Origin: Leptolyngbya boryana PCC 6306
GTDB lineage: Bacteria; Cyanobacteriota; Cyanobacteriia; Leptolyngbyales; Leptolyngbyaceae
Reading direction: 5' to 3'
Length of the DNA: 64,000 nt
Assembly: GCF_000353285.1 (NCBI RefSeq)
Contig: NZ_KB731324.1
Location: forward strand, 5,474,577 to 5,538,576
Part shown: in pieces, positions 38,178 to 47,696 of the stretch
How the letters are laid out: each line of letters starts with the position of its first letter
How positions within the stretch are numbered: position 1 is the first letter of the stretch
Program-made: the position numbers and the translations under genes
Notes under the pieces: model-generated
The model's database searches: none
The model's input: only the letters and a program-made list of their open reading frames with translations
Told to the model about the DNA's origin: nothing

Positions 38178-38936
38178 TCAATTTTCGTCAGCTTTTACGG
38201 AGGGATAGAGTGCTGGAATTTTTTCTAGTAAAGCTTTAGAAGATGTAGCTTTCGCCAGCCGCAGCAGATGAATTAATCCCATGCAGCTGATGACTAACGC
38301 TAACACTGCAAGTCCTCGGTCTTCAAGGGTATGACTATCAATCAGAATTAACACCCCTAGTCCGAGCAGTACAAAAGGCACCAGTTGATTTCCGTAGCGA
38401 GTTAGAGTTTGAGCGACTCCCGGCAAGCAGGTTAAACAATACGCAGCATAGCACCAGACTCCCACCATTGAGAAAAACACAGCAAGAATTGCTAGCAAGC
38501 TTTCCCAGGTCGCGCTCGCAAACAAAGGAACATAGATTCCGATGTTATCCCCACCATTGGCGAAAGTAACAGCTGCAACGCTATAAGTTTGAGGAGAAAG
38601 AAAATTGGTAACCCAAGAAGTCTCAGACTGTTCAGAGAGTTCTTCTTCCGTTTCTTCTTCACCAGAATTGAGCAACCGATTCACACCGATCGCAATCGGC
38701 ACTAACCCCAACAATCCGATCCAAGGTCGCGGAAACAATACCGTTCCGAAAAAACTGGGTAAGCTCGCAAATACGAGAGCAGCAAATCCTAGATACTGCC
38801 CACTGACAATATGCCTTCGTCGGAATATTCCATTGACCTGAGAGAAGAACAATATCAGAATCAAAATGTCGTCTAAATTTGTCGCAGTAAAGGCAGCTAG
38901 ACCTTTTGGAATTGCAGTGATAAAGTCATTCATCAT
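38178..38936 (-). CDS. CadD-family transporter, copy 2
   Basis: The 252-residue protein has six helices, TATNLDDILILILFFSQ near the start and FANGGDNIGIYVPLFA in the second half. It is about 35 residues longer than copy 1 because of a C-terminal extension (LAKATSSKALLEKIPALYPS). The loop LLNSGEEETEEELSEQSE is highly acidic. It sits between an APC permease and a secreted-protein gene on the same strand. Cadmium export is only the family label. Confidence 0.8.
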   Translation of the reverse strand: MMNDFITAIPKGLAAFTATNLDDILILILFFSQVNGIFRRRHIVSGQYLGFAALVFASLPSFFGTVLFPRPWIGLLGLVPIAIGVNRLLNSGEEETEEELSEQSETSWVTNFLSPQTYSVAAVTFANGGDNIGIYVPLFASATWESLLAILAVFFSMVGVWCYAAYCLTCLPGVAQTLTRYGNQLVPFVLLGLGVLILIDSHTLEDRGLAVLALVISCMGLIHLLRLAKATSSKALLEKIPALYPSVKADEN

Positions 38937-40394
38937 TTAATTTCGCTCTGTTGAATTAGCATGATTGGAATGGATCGCATGAATCGATCGCTCCATGTGT
39001 TTGACTAGATGTGGAGTCCGAAACCGTTGCACCACAAACCATCCAAAGCCGACAGCAAGATACAAGGCGAATAGATAAGGGAAAACATTCGCAGGTGCTT
39101 CTGGAGCCGGAAAAAGCGTGCTACCTGGAATCCCGATCGTGCCGACAACCGGCAGCATCATGAAGCCAACCCCCAGCACTGAGAAGATCACATCTTGAAA
39201 CCGAAGTTGCTGTAGTCGATACAGATAGATTGGAGCCGCGATCGACACTAAGATGTAGACCAACAAGAATCCGTAAGTACAAATCGTGCCCAGATACCCC
39301 ATACTCTCGAATGTCTTGAGTCCAAACAGATTCATAGATGCGGGAACTAGAAATGTGACCAAAGCACACAGCGCGACAGCAGTATGCGGAGTCAAATTCT
39401 CTTCGTGCGCCTCACCTAAAGCATCATGAAATACACCGTGTCGCGCCATGAGAAACATCACTCTTGCCGCCGGATTAATCGCAGCGAGAATGCAAGCAAA
39501 AAAGCTCAACCATGCTCCTAGACTAATGAAGCTCCCCAAAAAACCGACTCCTGCTTGCTCTGCTAGGAAACTCAAGGGTTCCTCACTCTGAGCCAAATTT
39601 GCAGAGCTTCCATTGAAACCCAGAACTTCAATGTATGCCATGACGATGAAGAAGATTCCAGTTTGCACAGTGCTCCGCATCACTGCTTTTGGGATATTCT
39701 TAAGCGGCTTCTGAGCTTCATCGCCCAGGGAGGTTGCGCTTTCAAATCCTGAAAAGCCAAATACAACGAGGACAATCCCCATCGAAATTCCGCCCGGAGT
39801 AGCATCTTTGAGCGTCAGTTGATGCCAATCGATCGCGAATCCTTGATGACTCCAAATCAACACGCCTAGCAGTGCAATTAAGCCAATCGAAATGCCTTCT
39901 AGCCAAAGCAATGCTTTTGCTGAAAGTTGAACATCTTTATGCGCGGCATACCAAGCGATCGCTGTACCCACGGCAAACAATGTCAACACATGAGTTTGAA
40001 TCCCTAGATGTGCGAACAAGACTTGTCCAAAATTCGCAAAGCCGCAGAGAACAGCCATCCCCGTGAAAAGATACGCCAGAATTAACCCCAAACCACAAAG
40101 TACACCTGCCGATGTCCCTAAGCCAGTCGCAATGTAGGTATAGAGCGATCCCGGAGAAGCAGATCGTCGAGCAAACTGATTGATATTGATACTGACAAAG
40201 ACTAAGCCCACCAAACCCAGTAGAAAGCTTAACCATGTTCCATTGCCAGCCACCGCATAGATCAAAGCCAGATTTGCTGCAGGCGTAGTTGTAGGAGCAA
40301 TGACCGCGATCGATTGAGCTAAAACCTCGCTATAAGAAAGACATTCTCGTTTCAAGCCATGCAAACTTGGACTAATTGGAACCTCAGCTGTCAT
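38937..40394 (-). CDS. APC-family amino acid permease
   Basis: The 485-residue protein has about 12 membrane helices. The start SLHGLKRECLSYSEVLAQSI and the segment VFGFSGFESATSLGDEAQKP are typical of APC permeases of the amino acid/polyamine type. It is followed directly by CadD copy 2. The substrate is unknown; in this setting sulfur amino acids or taurine-like compounds are possible but unproven. The C-terminal tail is histidine/asparagine-rich. Confidence 0.85.
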   Translation of the reverse strand: MTAEVPISPSLHGLKRECLSYSEVLAQSIAVIAPTTTPAANLALIYAVAGNGTWLSFLLGLVGLVFVSININQFARRSASPGSLYTYIATGLGTSAGVLCGLGLILAYLFTGMAVLCGFANFGQVLFAHLGIQTHVLTLFAVGTAIAWYAAHKDVQLSAKALLWLEGISIGLIALLGVLIWSHQGFAIDWHQLTLKDATPGGISMGIVLVVFGFSGFESATSLGDEAQKPLKNIPKAVMRSTVQTGIFFIVMAYIEVLGFNGSSANLAQSEEPLSFLAEQAGVGFLGSFISLGAWLSFFACILAAINPAARVMFLMARHGVFHDALGEAHEENLTPHTAVALCALVTFLVPASMNLFGLKTFESMGYLGTICTYGFLLVYILVSIAAPIYLYRLQQLRFQDVIFSVLGVGFMMLPVVGTIGIPGSTLFPAPEAPANVFPYLFALYLAVGFGWFVVQRFRTPHLVKHMERSIHAIHSNHANSTERN

Positions 40395-41167
40395 GTAAAA
40401 ACTCCTCGTTTTAGCGCTTGAAATTGAGTGTTGTATTTCAAGCTTCTCAGTCTTTCTAGCCAGAAATTATTTCACACAAACTGTATTCACTGTATTCGCG
40501 CTCTGTCTATGGAAGCAAATATTCTTATTTCTTAAAACGATAACTTCAAGTGATTAGAAATAATTGTTTTGAAATTAACAAATTGAAAGATTCTAAAAAA
40601 TTAGATCTGTAATCCTTACTGGAAGGCATTTTCAGCCACTAATTTCATTAATGACTTCTTTAATTTTTCTCATAATCCCATCGTTTTACGAGGATTTTAT
40701 AGCAATGTTTTCTATTGAAAAATTGTCAATTTTCTGTGAATTTTGCTCCAATTCCGATCAGATTATGGGAATTTTTGATTAAAAATATACTGAACATTAC
40801 TGATATTCCATTAATAGAAATCTTAACTATCTCTAAAAGACAGATTCTTTGGCTTTTCAATACTATAGTTGAGATTAGAATTGCACGATTCTGCTCAATC
40901 CGGAAATGGTGCAGACTAATCACATCGAATACAATTCAGCCAGCTTTACAGAGTCCAATCGTCTCGATTTGCAGCAGAGTACAAGTCATCTCCTCATTTT
41001 AATTATTTGAATTTATCGATTTGACAAGGAATACTATTTGTCTCTATCGAACAGAGCAAATATTCTGTAGTCATTACAAAAGCTTTTCGCCTCGGATTTT
41101 GGTAGACACAAAGCTTCTTTGACAAAAGAGTGTTGGAAACCGAGAGCTTGAACAATGAGGATCAATC
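40395..41167. other. AT-rich gene-free region between divergent units
   Basis: The APC permease and CadD copy 3 are transcribed away from this region, so it holds both promoters. It is clearly AT-rich. The open frame 40715-41002 has no ribosome site and its translation is rich in Ile and Lys as expected of random AT-rich DNA. I see no hairpin or repeat worth naming. Confidence 0.5.
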
Positions 41168-41824
41168 ATGAACTGGCTAGAAGGAACGTTAATGACCGGA
41201 ACAGCAGTAGCATTTGCAACAACGTTTGACGACAACTTGTATTTAACGATCTTTTTCGGCAAAGTGAATCGGACTTTCTGCCCTCGTCATGTGGTCATCG
41301 GTGAGTATCTAGGATTTACAGCACTAATCGGAGTGAGCCTCGTTGGTTTTTTGGGAGGGTTAGTCATCTCTGAGCAATTGCTTGGACTACTCGGCTTTTT
41401 GCCGATCGCAATCGGGGCGAGTCAACTGCTCAAGCACGAAGAAGATGACGACGTAGTTCACACTGTCTCTAGCAGTCTCAAAACACCTCAAGCAAGACGA
41501 ACACCACAAGAATCTTTCTGGGCAACGCTGAAAGACCCGCAAACCTATCGAGTGTCTGCGGTGACGATCGCAAACGGCGGTAACAATATTGGCATCTATG
41601 TTCCGCTATTCGCGACGAGTACGCTGCCTAGATTAAGCGTGATTGTGAGTATCTGTTACGCAACGATTGGACTCTGGTGTTTCCTTTCTTACCATCTGAC
41701 GCGCCAACCTGCGATCGCGTTTGTGATTGCTCGGTATGCTCGAAAAGTTTTCCCCTTTGTCTTGATGTGGATCGGGCTACGGATCGTGATGGATAACGGC
41801 TCTTACCAATTGTTATTTCCTTAG
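41168..41824 (+). CDS. CadD-family transporter, copy 3 (diverged motif)
   Basis: The 218-residue protein resembles the other two copies but has ATTFDDNLYLTIFFGK in place of ATNLDDILVL, and NGGNNIGIYVPLFA with Asn in place of Asp. The changes hit the acidic residues likely to bind the cation, so this copy may carry a different substrate. It is followed 17 bases later by secreted protein B. GAGGATCAATC precedes the ATG. Confidence 0.78.
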   Translation: MNWLEGTLMTGTAVAFATTFDDNLYLTIFFGKVNRTFCPRHVVIGEYLGFTALIGVSLVGFLGGLVISEQLLGLLGFLPIAIGASQLLKHEEDDDVVHTVSSSLKTPQARRTPQESFWATLKDPQTYRVSAVTIANGGNNIGIYVPLFATSTLPRLSVIVSICYATIGLWCFLSYHLTRQPAIAFVIARYARKVFPFVLMWIGLRIVMDNGSYQLLFP

Positions 41825-41841
41825 TCATTCAGGAGAACGTC

Positions 41842-42465
41842 ATGAAATTTCTCAGACTCGTATTGGTTGGCTTGATAGTATTGATGAACTTTGAGATCGC
41901 CCCTCCTTCTTGGGCTGGCAAAGATTTCACGAAAGGTGCTGACTATACTGAAGTCACCCAAGAAATGACTCAACTGCTACAAGCACAAAATACTCCCGAA
42001 CAACTCGGCTATACTCAAGAAGCTTTGCAGCAAAGATTAGCAGCTCTGCAAATTCAGCAGCAGATTATCCGAACAGCATCGAAGCGCGCACAATGCCGAA
42101 ATGCTACCAATCACAAACTAGCAGTCTATGCCAATCTTCCCAAGAAAACCCCGACTTCGATTTACTTCTTAGAACCTGGCAAAATCACTGACGATGATTG
42201 GGATTGCGATGGTGTCTATCTACCAACGGGTACAATCGTTGCAACAAATCCGACTGAACCAAGCCAACCTCTAACCACACCGATTGCCTTCAAAATTGTA
42301 GATGGCACTCAGTTCGTCACTAGCACGAATTTTCAAACGGGTGCGATCGAATTTAATGTTCTTCCTGCAAAACAATTCCATGCAGGTGAAGTAGCATGGG
42401 CAATTCCAAACTGGACACAGGCACAGATTGATGCCAATCCCGCGAGTCAAGAAATCTTAGATTAA
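41842..42465 (+). CDS. Secreted two-cysteine protein, paralogue B
   Basis: The 207-residue protein has a signal peptide (LVLVGLIVLMNFEIAPPSWA) and the conserved core with Cys85 in RAQCRNATNHKLAVYA and Cys122 in DDWDCDGVYLPTGT. The C-terminal third has FKIVDGTQFVTSTNFQTGAI. It is paired with CadD copy 3, as paralogue A is with copy 2, so the pair is probably a functional unit. A strong terminator follows. Confidence 0.72.
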   Translation: MKFLRLVLVGLIVLMNFEIAPPSWAGKDFTKGADYTEVTQEMTQLLQAQNTPEQLGYTQEALQQRLAALQIQQQIIRTASKRAQCRNATNHKLAVYANLPKKTPTSIYFLEPGKITDDDWDCDGVYLPTGTIVATNPTEPSQPLTTPIAFKIVDGTQFVTSTNFQTGAIEFNVLPAKQFHAGEVAWAIPNWTQAQIDANPASQEILD

Positions 42466-42484
42466 GCAGCGAGTTTTTTGATTT

Positions 42485-42529
42485 AACAGCGATCGTTCAT
42501 CTTATAACGATCGCTGTTTTTGCTTTTTT
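42485..42529 (+). terminator. Intrinsic terminator built around a HIP1 site
   Basis: AACAGCGATCGTT at 42485-42497 pairs with AACGATCGCTGTT at 42506-42518 across an eight-base loop, then a T-rich run. The stem contains GCGATCGC-type sequence on both sides. Confidence 0.85.
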
Positions 42530-42649
42530 TCAATCAAATCTAGTGATTGATTTAATAGCTAAGAATATTTGCTGTTATCAATGATGTACCCTAGATTGAA
42601 GGAGTATCTTAGAGAACATTAAGCCTAGCTCTACAGAGCAGTTCTACCC

Positions 42650-42928
42650 ATGCCCCGCCCTCGCATCCAGATTGCTCCTCATCTCACTTATGCAGAGATA
42701 ATACACTGCCTGGAAACTTGCCAAGATTCAAAAGCTAAAAATTATTGGACTGCGATTCAACTCTTGAGCCATCCTACTGAACCGATGACTGTAGAACAAG
42801 TCGCTGCAATGCTCGGATATTCAACAGACTGGGTGCGGAAACTTGCAGGTCGATACAATCGATTAGGCTCGATCTCACTCTCAGAAAAGCGTCGCAATCT
42901 CAGAAAAAGATCCTCAACCACTTTTTAG
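42650..42928 (+). pseudogene. N-terminal helix-turn-helix fragment of an IS630-type transposase
   Basis: The 92-residue frame has the layout of the start of cyanobacterial IS630-family transposases: a head of short helices, then YWTAIQLLSHPT, MTVEQVAAMLGYSTDWVRKL and AGRYNRLGSISLSEKRRN. No DDE catalytic domain follows; the frame ends at TTTTTAG and the next 150 bases have no matching open frame. It is probably a truncated remnant. It could also be a stand-alone DNA-binding protein taken over by the host. Confidence 0.55.
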
Positions 42929-43102
42929 CAGAATCGCTCGTCTTGCATCACTTAGAATTATCATTTCCACAAATAAGAGCATTTGATTCTATAAAATCCC
43001 TTCACTATAGTGAAGACATGCCAGCTAAAGCACAGCACAACAGTCTGTGAGCCTTGATTTCTGTGCTTTGGTTACAATCTTTTCATCACTAGGATCAACA
43101 GT

Positions 43103-43714
43103 ATGAAGCTCTTCAAAATTGCGCTGTTCGTAGCTATCTTACTCGTGAACTTTGCGATCGCATCTCCGTCTTGGGCAGATCGACCAAAAGCAACTAAAAA
43201 CGCAGACTACATTGAAGTCACAAAAACGCTTGATCGTCTCTTGCAAGAGCAAGAATCCGACGGCGCAACGCCAGCACTCAAGCAACAAATTGATGAATTA
43301 AAAATTCAGAAAGCTGCGATCGCATCAGGAATTACATGGGGACAGTGCAGCAACGAAACTGGAAGCACCCTCGCAATCTACGGTTCTGCACCCGGCGAAT
43401 CATCAAAGTCTGCGGACACCCTCTACTTTCTCGCAGATGGACAAATCACACCTGACGGATGGGATTGCAGTGGAATTTACTTGCCCAGTGGAACCAAGTC
43501 AGCAGAAATTGACTCAACCAAGCCTTCAGTGTTCAAAATTATGGATGGGACTCGACTCGTTGCAAAACGCAACTCTGAGACTGGAGAAATCGTGTTCAAT
43601 GTTCCATCTATAGCAGATACGCCAGCCGAAAAAATGTCAATTCCGAACATCTCTCAAGCGTTCATCGATTCTCGAATTCCGAGTTCATTGTCTGCTGAAC
43701 CGCTCGACGACTGA
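43103..43714 (+). CDS. Secreted two-cysteine protein, paralogue C (no transporter partner)
   Basis: The 203-residue protein has a signal peptide (ALFVAILLVNFAIASPSWA) and the shared core with Cys82 in WGQCSNETGSTLAIYG and Cys122 in PDGWDCSGIYLPSGT. Its C-terminal part FKIMDGTRLVAKRNSETGEI resembles paralogue B most. Unlike A and B it has no CadD gene directly beside it, and an IS630 remnant lies upstream, so a transporter may have been lost here. Confidence 0.72.
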   Translation: MKLFKIALFVAILLVNFAIASPSWADRPKATKNADYIEVTKTLDRLLQEQESDGATPALKQQIDELKIQKAAIASGITWGQCSNETGSTLAIYGSAPGESSKSADTLYFLADGQITPDGWDCSGIYLPSGTKSAEIDSTKPSVFKIMDGTRLVAKRNSETGEIVFNVPSIADTPAEKMSIPNISQAFIDSRIPSSLSAEPLDD

Positions 43715-43852
43715 TTTCGCTTTGACGTGGGGTAGTTTTCGGAGTAGTTTTCGGGGCAGTTTTCAAAGCTTTCACTAAACTGCCCTTGAATCCGAACTCT
43801 CGCCACAAATTAGCTTACAATCAGATACTTAACACTTTACCGCTATCGAAGT

Positions 43853-44110
43853 ATGAACGATCTATTAACTGTGGCAAATTCGCACACTCTGGTAGTGATT
43901 GCGGCGATCGTTGTCTCGTTTTTGCTGCTGAAACTCGTTTTTAGGATTTTGAATAGCGGAGCAGGATTAATTTTAACGATTATTGCGATCGTTCTAGGCT
44001 TGCAATATTTGCTTGGAATCAGCCCGAATCAACTCTGGAGTGAGATCACTCATTTGCCCCAGGAATTGATTCGGCTCGTCGAGAATGTTCAATTACCAGA
44101 ACTCGGTTAG
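43853..44110 (+). CDS. Small membrane protein (85 aa)
   Basis: The protein has two hydrophobic helices (LVVIAAIVVSFLLLKLVFRI and GLILTIIAIVLGLQYLLGIS) and a short amphipathic end (PQELIRLVENVQLPELG). Composition and length fit a real small membrane protein. No family is recognised. The stop is seven bases from the convergent gene at 44117. Confidence 0.55.
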   Translation: MNDLLTVANSHTLVVIAAIVVSFLLLKLVFRILNSGAGLILTIIAIVLGLQYLLGISPNQLWSEITHLPQELIRLVENVQLPELG

Positions 44111-44116
44111 GTGGCA

Positions 44117-44329
44117 TTATTTGGGAAAGAACGCAGAGTCGGAATGCTGATTGCGCCATTTCAGAAATGCCTCAACCGTTGAAAAGTACTGAACAATTTC
44201 ATCGAGTCCTCCAGGTCTACCTTTCAGATAGCCTTCTAGATAGGTCGAATCTTGTCGCTTGGGGAGAGAGCCAGCATCACGATCGCGTTGTCCCTCTTGA
44301 TAACGGCGTTCTCTTAAATGCTCAAACAT
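44117..44329 (-). CDS. Small soluble hypothetical protein (70 aa)
   Basis: The protein is basic and polar, MFEHLRERRYQEGQRDRDAG, then YLEGYLKGRPGGLDEIVQYF, ending FLKWRNQHSDSAFFPK. It has coding-like composition but no domain I recognise. The ATG is within a convergent setting and lacks a strong ribosome site. Confidence 0.5.
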   Translation of the reverse strand: MFEHLRERRYQEGQRDRDAGSLPKRQDSTYLEGYLKGRPGGLDEIVQYFSTVEAFLKWRNQHSDSAFFPK

Positions 44330-44663
44330 ACAATGTCATCATTAATTAACTTACAATTTCACTGTAGACATTCCAGTTCATAACAGCAAATATTCTTTTC
44401 TCTTAAAATCATCAATAAAAGTGATGAATTACAAAAGAAATCGAAGTTTCTCCGCAGGCTCTTGTTACCGCTTAATCAACTTATGCCACTGCACCAACTC
44501 CAGTGCTTGACAAGAACTGTTTTGTGAGTCCATCTAGATTTTCAGAATTTGTATCAGAAGTACTTTTGTCAAATTTTGATCTGTGAAATACTAGCTTCCT
44601 AAGTTGCATAGTCCGATAAATCGACCAATTTATCGTAGATTATTAAATTAAGGAGTTAATCGG
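44330..44663. other. ssuE upstream region with sulfur dyad
   Basis: The right part holds the 22-bp dyad at 44614-44635 and TAAGGAG, the ssuE ribosome site. The left part is AT-rich and shows no gene. Confidence 0.5.
44614..44635 (+). promoter_or_regulatory. 22-bp dyad CGATAAA-N8-TTTATCG before ssuE
   Basis: Seven-base perfect arms with an eight-base centre, the same geometry as before sbpA copy 2, followed by the shared flank TAGATTA. It ends 28 bases before the ssuE start. Confidence 0.7.
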
Positions 44664-45227
44664 ATGACTTATGTTTTAGCGATCGCGGGAAGTCCCTCTC
44701 ATCCATCAAGAACCTACAGTCTCTTGGAAACTGCGGCTCAACGGCTAGAATCAGCTTCGATTGAGACAAAAATCCTCTCCGTCCGCGATCTGCCTGCGGA
44801 AGTACTCGCATTTGGACAATATGACAGTCCAGCTTTGGAAGAACCGAAAGCCTTGCTTGAAAAAGCAGCAGGCATTATTATTTCGACTCCAATCTACAAA
44901 GCGTCTTATACAGGCGTTCTGAAAGCATTTTTAGATTTACTGCCTCAGAAAGCGCTCGTTGATAAAATTGTCCTGCCAATTGCAACCGGAGGAACGATCG
45001 CTCATCTGCTGTCGATAGAATATGCGTTGAAGCCTGTTTTATCTGAACTTGGAGCGCGTCACTTCATCAGCACAGTTTACGCAGTCGATAAGCAAATTCA
45101 GCGACAGCCTGACGGATCGCTGCAACTTGACAAAGAAATTGAGCAACGCTTGGAACAGTCATTGCAAGAGTTGATTGTTGCGATTCAAAGTGCAACGACT
45201 CCTCAAGTGCTAGCTCATATCAGTTAA
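44664..45227 (+). CDS. ssuE: NADPH-dependent FMN reductase
   Basis: The 187-residue flavodoxin-like protein has AIAGSPSHPSRTYSLLETA for FMN phosphate binding and STPIYKASYTGVLKAFLDLL, typical of SsuE. It reduces FMN with NADPH and passes FMNH2 to two-component monooxygenases. Here the partners would be SsuD (18103) and perhaps the DszA-like enzyme (58391), although none is adjacent. The dyad and the TAAGGAG ribosome site lie just upstream. Confidence 0.9.
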   Translation: MTYVLAIAGSPSHPSRTYSLLETAAQRLESASIETKILSVRDLPAEVLAFGQYDSPALEEPKALLEKAAGIIISTPIYKASYTGVLKAFLDLLPQKALVDKIVLPIATGGTIAHLLSIEYALKPVLSELGARHFISTVYAVDKQIQRQPDGSLQLDKEIEQRLEQSLQELIVAIQSATTPQVLAHIS

Positions 45228-45686
45228 AGCTAGACGGTGTTCTCCTAGCTTATTGGTAGCAGGTGAATCTACTCCTTTTCATCTGCTGCTTTCTCTACTG
45301 AATATAATGATTGCTCAAACACGAATACAACATCCTGGGCAGCATTAATCCTTAAGAAACAATATCAAACGACGTGCGATCGCTAGCTTTAAGTTAGCGA
45401 TCGCTTTTTAATGAGCATCACTTCTACTTATCATTCTAACAATCAGAAGTATTTGCTTTTATTAGTCTCCCCGTATACATTCAAATTAGCAAAATTAAAT
45501 AGCACTCATGACAGAGGGATTTGGATTACTGATTAGAGTATTCCAAAGATAGACCGAAGAATTGTCTGAAATTGCTTGAGGCTTTTCTTTGATCGATTGT
45601 TCTTAGCTAGTTAGCCCGTTCGGGGATATTTCACCTTGAGCGGCACATTTCTGTTTGTGTTTATCTCGACGATTAGGAGACAAATT
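45228..45686. other. Intergenic region after ssuE
   Basis: A HIP1-based terminator lies at 45376-45409. The remainder is AT-rich without a gene. TTAGGAGACAAATT gives the ribosome site of the gene at 45687. Confidence 0.5.
45376..45409 (+). terminator. Intrinsic terminator with HIP1 stem
   Basis: GCGATCGCTA at 45376-45385 pairs with TAGCGATCGC at 45395-45404 and is followed by five T. It is 150 bases after ssuE. Both arms contain the HIP1 octamer. Confidence 0.8.
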
Positions 45687-46040
45687 ATGAAGCCTGTTTT
45701 TGGCAAATGGTGTGCTACAGCACTATCACTCATTATAAGTTCAGCAGGTGCGATCGCGATCTCATCTCCCAGTTTCGCCCAAAGTATTAATCAAACTCCA
45801 CCGATCACGCTCGTGCATCTTGCTCGGCAAGGTTATCTTCAAAATCAAGGAATTCCTTCTGGATCAGACTTAGTGCAAGCGATCGCAACTGGCACCATTA
45901 CGCCTGAGGCACTCATTCAAGCCGGAATCCAGAACAATCTAGTTCCTTCAAGCGCTTTGAATGATCCGGGCTATATCAATATCGTTCAAGTCGAATTTCA
46001 AGATATTTTGCAGAGAAATCTACTTTCTTCTGGTAGCTAG
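45687..46040 (+). CDS. Small secreted protein (117 aa)
   Basis: ATG 45687 follows TTAGGAGAC. A signal peptide (CATALSLIISSAGAIAISSP, cut near SFAQS) is followed by a mature part of about 85 residues: TPPITLVHLARQGYLQNQGI, then LVQAIATGTITPEALIQAGI. The mature chain looks helical and lacks cysteine. I recognise no family. It stands alone between ssuE and ssuB. Confidence 0.6.
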   Translation: MKPVFGKWCATALSLIISSAGAIAISSPSFAQSINQTPPITLVHLARQGYLQNQGIPSGSDLVQAIATGTITPEALIQAGIQNNLVPSSALNDPGYINIVQVEFQDILQRNLLSSGS

Positions 46041-46805
46041 TTCGTTGAAGAATCTATGTCGGGATTTCGGTCAGCAGAAGCTCAAGTCTTGCCTAAAAAC
46101 ATCTCAAATCTAAAACGCAAAAGCAAGTCTTTTTGATTCTCTCGTGTGGAATTCGCTCTTAGATCGAGCACACCGAAATCCCACATACAAATCAGCAATT
46201 TTTTTCATCTCGACCGCTTAATCCCAGAAGATTCTGAGTCCAACATTGAGGCGATCATCTCCACATCAGCCTGATTCAGAATGATAAATGATGCAGTTTG
46301 AACCGATTCAATGCGATCGCTCACTCCTCCCAATCAGCACTCACAGACATACCCGCTTCAAATTCTGAATTGAATTTTCGCCACAGATGAAGCAAATGAC
46401 GACCCGAGAGCTGCTACAACTTCAATCATCAGTAAGCTTGCTATCACACCATTCTTGCTTGGCTCAAGACTCTAGGATCAAGGCAGCACAGTAAATAGAA
46501 AGCCTGAACTTCTAGCTCAAACGAGTTTGCCAGAAAGGTTTGAAGGAGTAAAACAACGGCAGATCCATTCAGACGAATTGCACAAAGCTAAAAAACTTCA
46601 AGGATTTGTAACACAGTATACTCATCTTCCTAGCGCAAATGTGGAAGAGTTAAAAAAGAGAAACTACAATATCTCTACCAACTTACAGTGGTTTAAAGAA
46701 TTAAGCAACTTCTTATCGCCAAATTACCGACCCAAGCCATTTCAGTGAGACCAGTATATCTTTCATCATGAGTCTTTTTTTGTTGAACTATTCCGGGAGA
46801 TTTGA
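46041..46805. other. Gene-free region before ssuB
   Basis: An inverted-repeat element occupies 46055-46187. The open frame 46527-46748 starts from a non-ATG codon and shows no family features; I do not call it. TCCGGGAGATTTGA before 46806 is the ssuB ribosome site. Confidence 0.5.
46055..46187. repeat. 133-bp element with 16-bp inverted ends
   Basis: TATGTCGGGATTTCGGT at 46055-46071 is inverted as ACCGAAATCCCACATA at 46172-46187 with one extra C in the left arm. The interior is about 100 bases and non-coding. It looks like a small non-autonomous element or a long hairpin after the secreted-protein gene. Confidence 0.55.
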
Positions 46806-47609
46806 ATGACATCAGCAAATCATGGAATTCATCTCAAGCTTGAAAACCTGAGAAAATCATTCCATTCTCAAGAAGTTTTACGAGGCATTGATCTCGAAGT
46901 ATTACCAGGGCAATTTGTCGCGATCGTCGGTCGAAGTGGCTGTGGTAAAAGTACCTTATTGCGCCTCATCTCTAGCTTAGTTCCTCCAACAGAAGGAAGT
47001 GTGCTGCTGGATGGACAACGCTCACAACACCTCAATTCCGATGTGCGGATGATGTTCCAGGATTCGCGTCTACTGCCTTGGCAACGCGTCATTGATAATG
47101 TCGAACTCGGACTGATTGCCACGAAGCATAAGTCTCATACAACTTCGAGACAGAAAGCCAGAGAAGGATTAGTCTCAGTTGGACTCGGCGATCGTGGAAA
47201 AGAATGGCCTGCTGTTCTATCCGGTGGGCAACAACAGCGGGTTTCCCTTGCTAGAGCATTAGTTAGTGAACCGCGTCTATTATTGCTCGATGAGCCTCTT
47301 GGAGCCTTAGATGCGTTAACCCGTGTAGAAATGCAGAGTTTACTAGAACGACTATGGCAAGAGCAGAAATTTACAGCATTCTTGATCACGCATGACGTGG
47401 AAGAGGCAGTAGTCCTTGCTGATCGTGTAGTTCTGATCGAAGACGGTCAAATTGCACTAGATATTTCAGTCGATTTACCTCGTCCTCGGCAGCGCGGAAA
47501 TGCGGTCTTTGCCAAGACTGTAGAAACTCTAGTACAGCGTGTGTTGGGAAAGCACGAGCAAGAATGGTCTAAAGCAGAAGTTGCCCAACTTGAAACAATT
47601 GCGAAGTGA
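46806..47609 (+). CDS. ssuB: Aliphatic sulfonate ABC transporter ATP-binding protein
   Basis: This 267-residue ATPase has Walker [10 protein letters not shown], signature [14 protein letters not shown], Walker [13 protein letters not shown] and the switch histidine in LITHDVEEA. The short Q-loop region [18 protein letters not shown] is typical of SsuB/TauB/NrtD. It lies 87 bases upstream of the permease ssuC. Taurine or nitrate transport is excluded mainly by context, not by sequence. Confidence 0.88.
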   Translation: MTSANHGIHLKLENLRKSFHSQEVLRGIDLEVLPGQFVAIVGRSGCGKSTLLRLISSLVPPTEGSVLLDGQRSQHLNSDVRMMFQDSRLLPWQRVIDNVELGLIATKHKSHTTSRQKAREGLVSVGLGDRGKEWPAVLSGGQQQRVSLARALVSEPRLLLLDEPLGALDALTRVEMQSLLERLWQEQKFTAFLITHDVEEAVVLADRVVLIEDGQIALDISVDLPRPRQRGNAVFAKTVETLVQRVLGKHEQEWSKAEVAQLETIAK

Positions 47610-47661
47610 ATGTACAAAAAAGCTGCTTAAGTCCTGAAGCTGAATAACGCAGATGAATCGA

Positions 47662-47672
47662 AATCTACTGAT
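47662..47672 (+). promoter_or_regulatory. AATCTACTGAT half-site before ssuC
   Basis: It matches the AATCTAC half of the sulfur motif, 25 bases before the ssuC start. The opposite half is not clear. Confidence 0.3.
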
Positions 47673-47696
47673 CGTATCTTTAACGAGAATAATTCT

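Noticed and set aside
40715-41002. Open frame of 95 codons in the AT-rich gap
   Set aside because: No ribosome site, composition as expected of random AT-rich sequence, and no domain-like pattern.
43725-43765. Short G-rich direct repeats (GGAGTAGTTTTC, GGGGCAGTTTTC)
   Set aside because: Only two to three imperfect copies of 12 bases after a gene end; not a CRISPR array and not clearly functional.
46527-46748. Open frame of 73 codons before ssuB
   Set aside because: Starts at a non-ATG codon without ribosome site, and the translation shows no family features.
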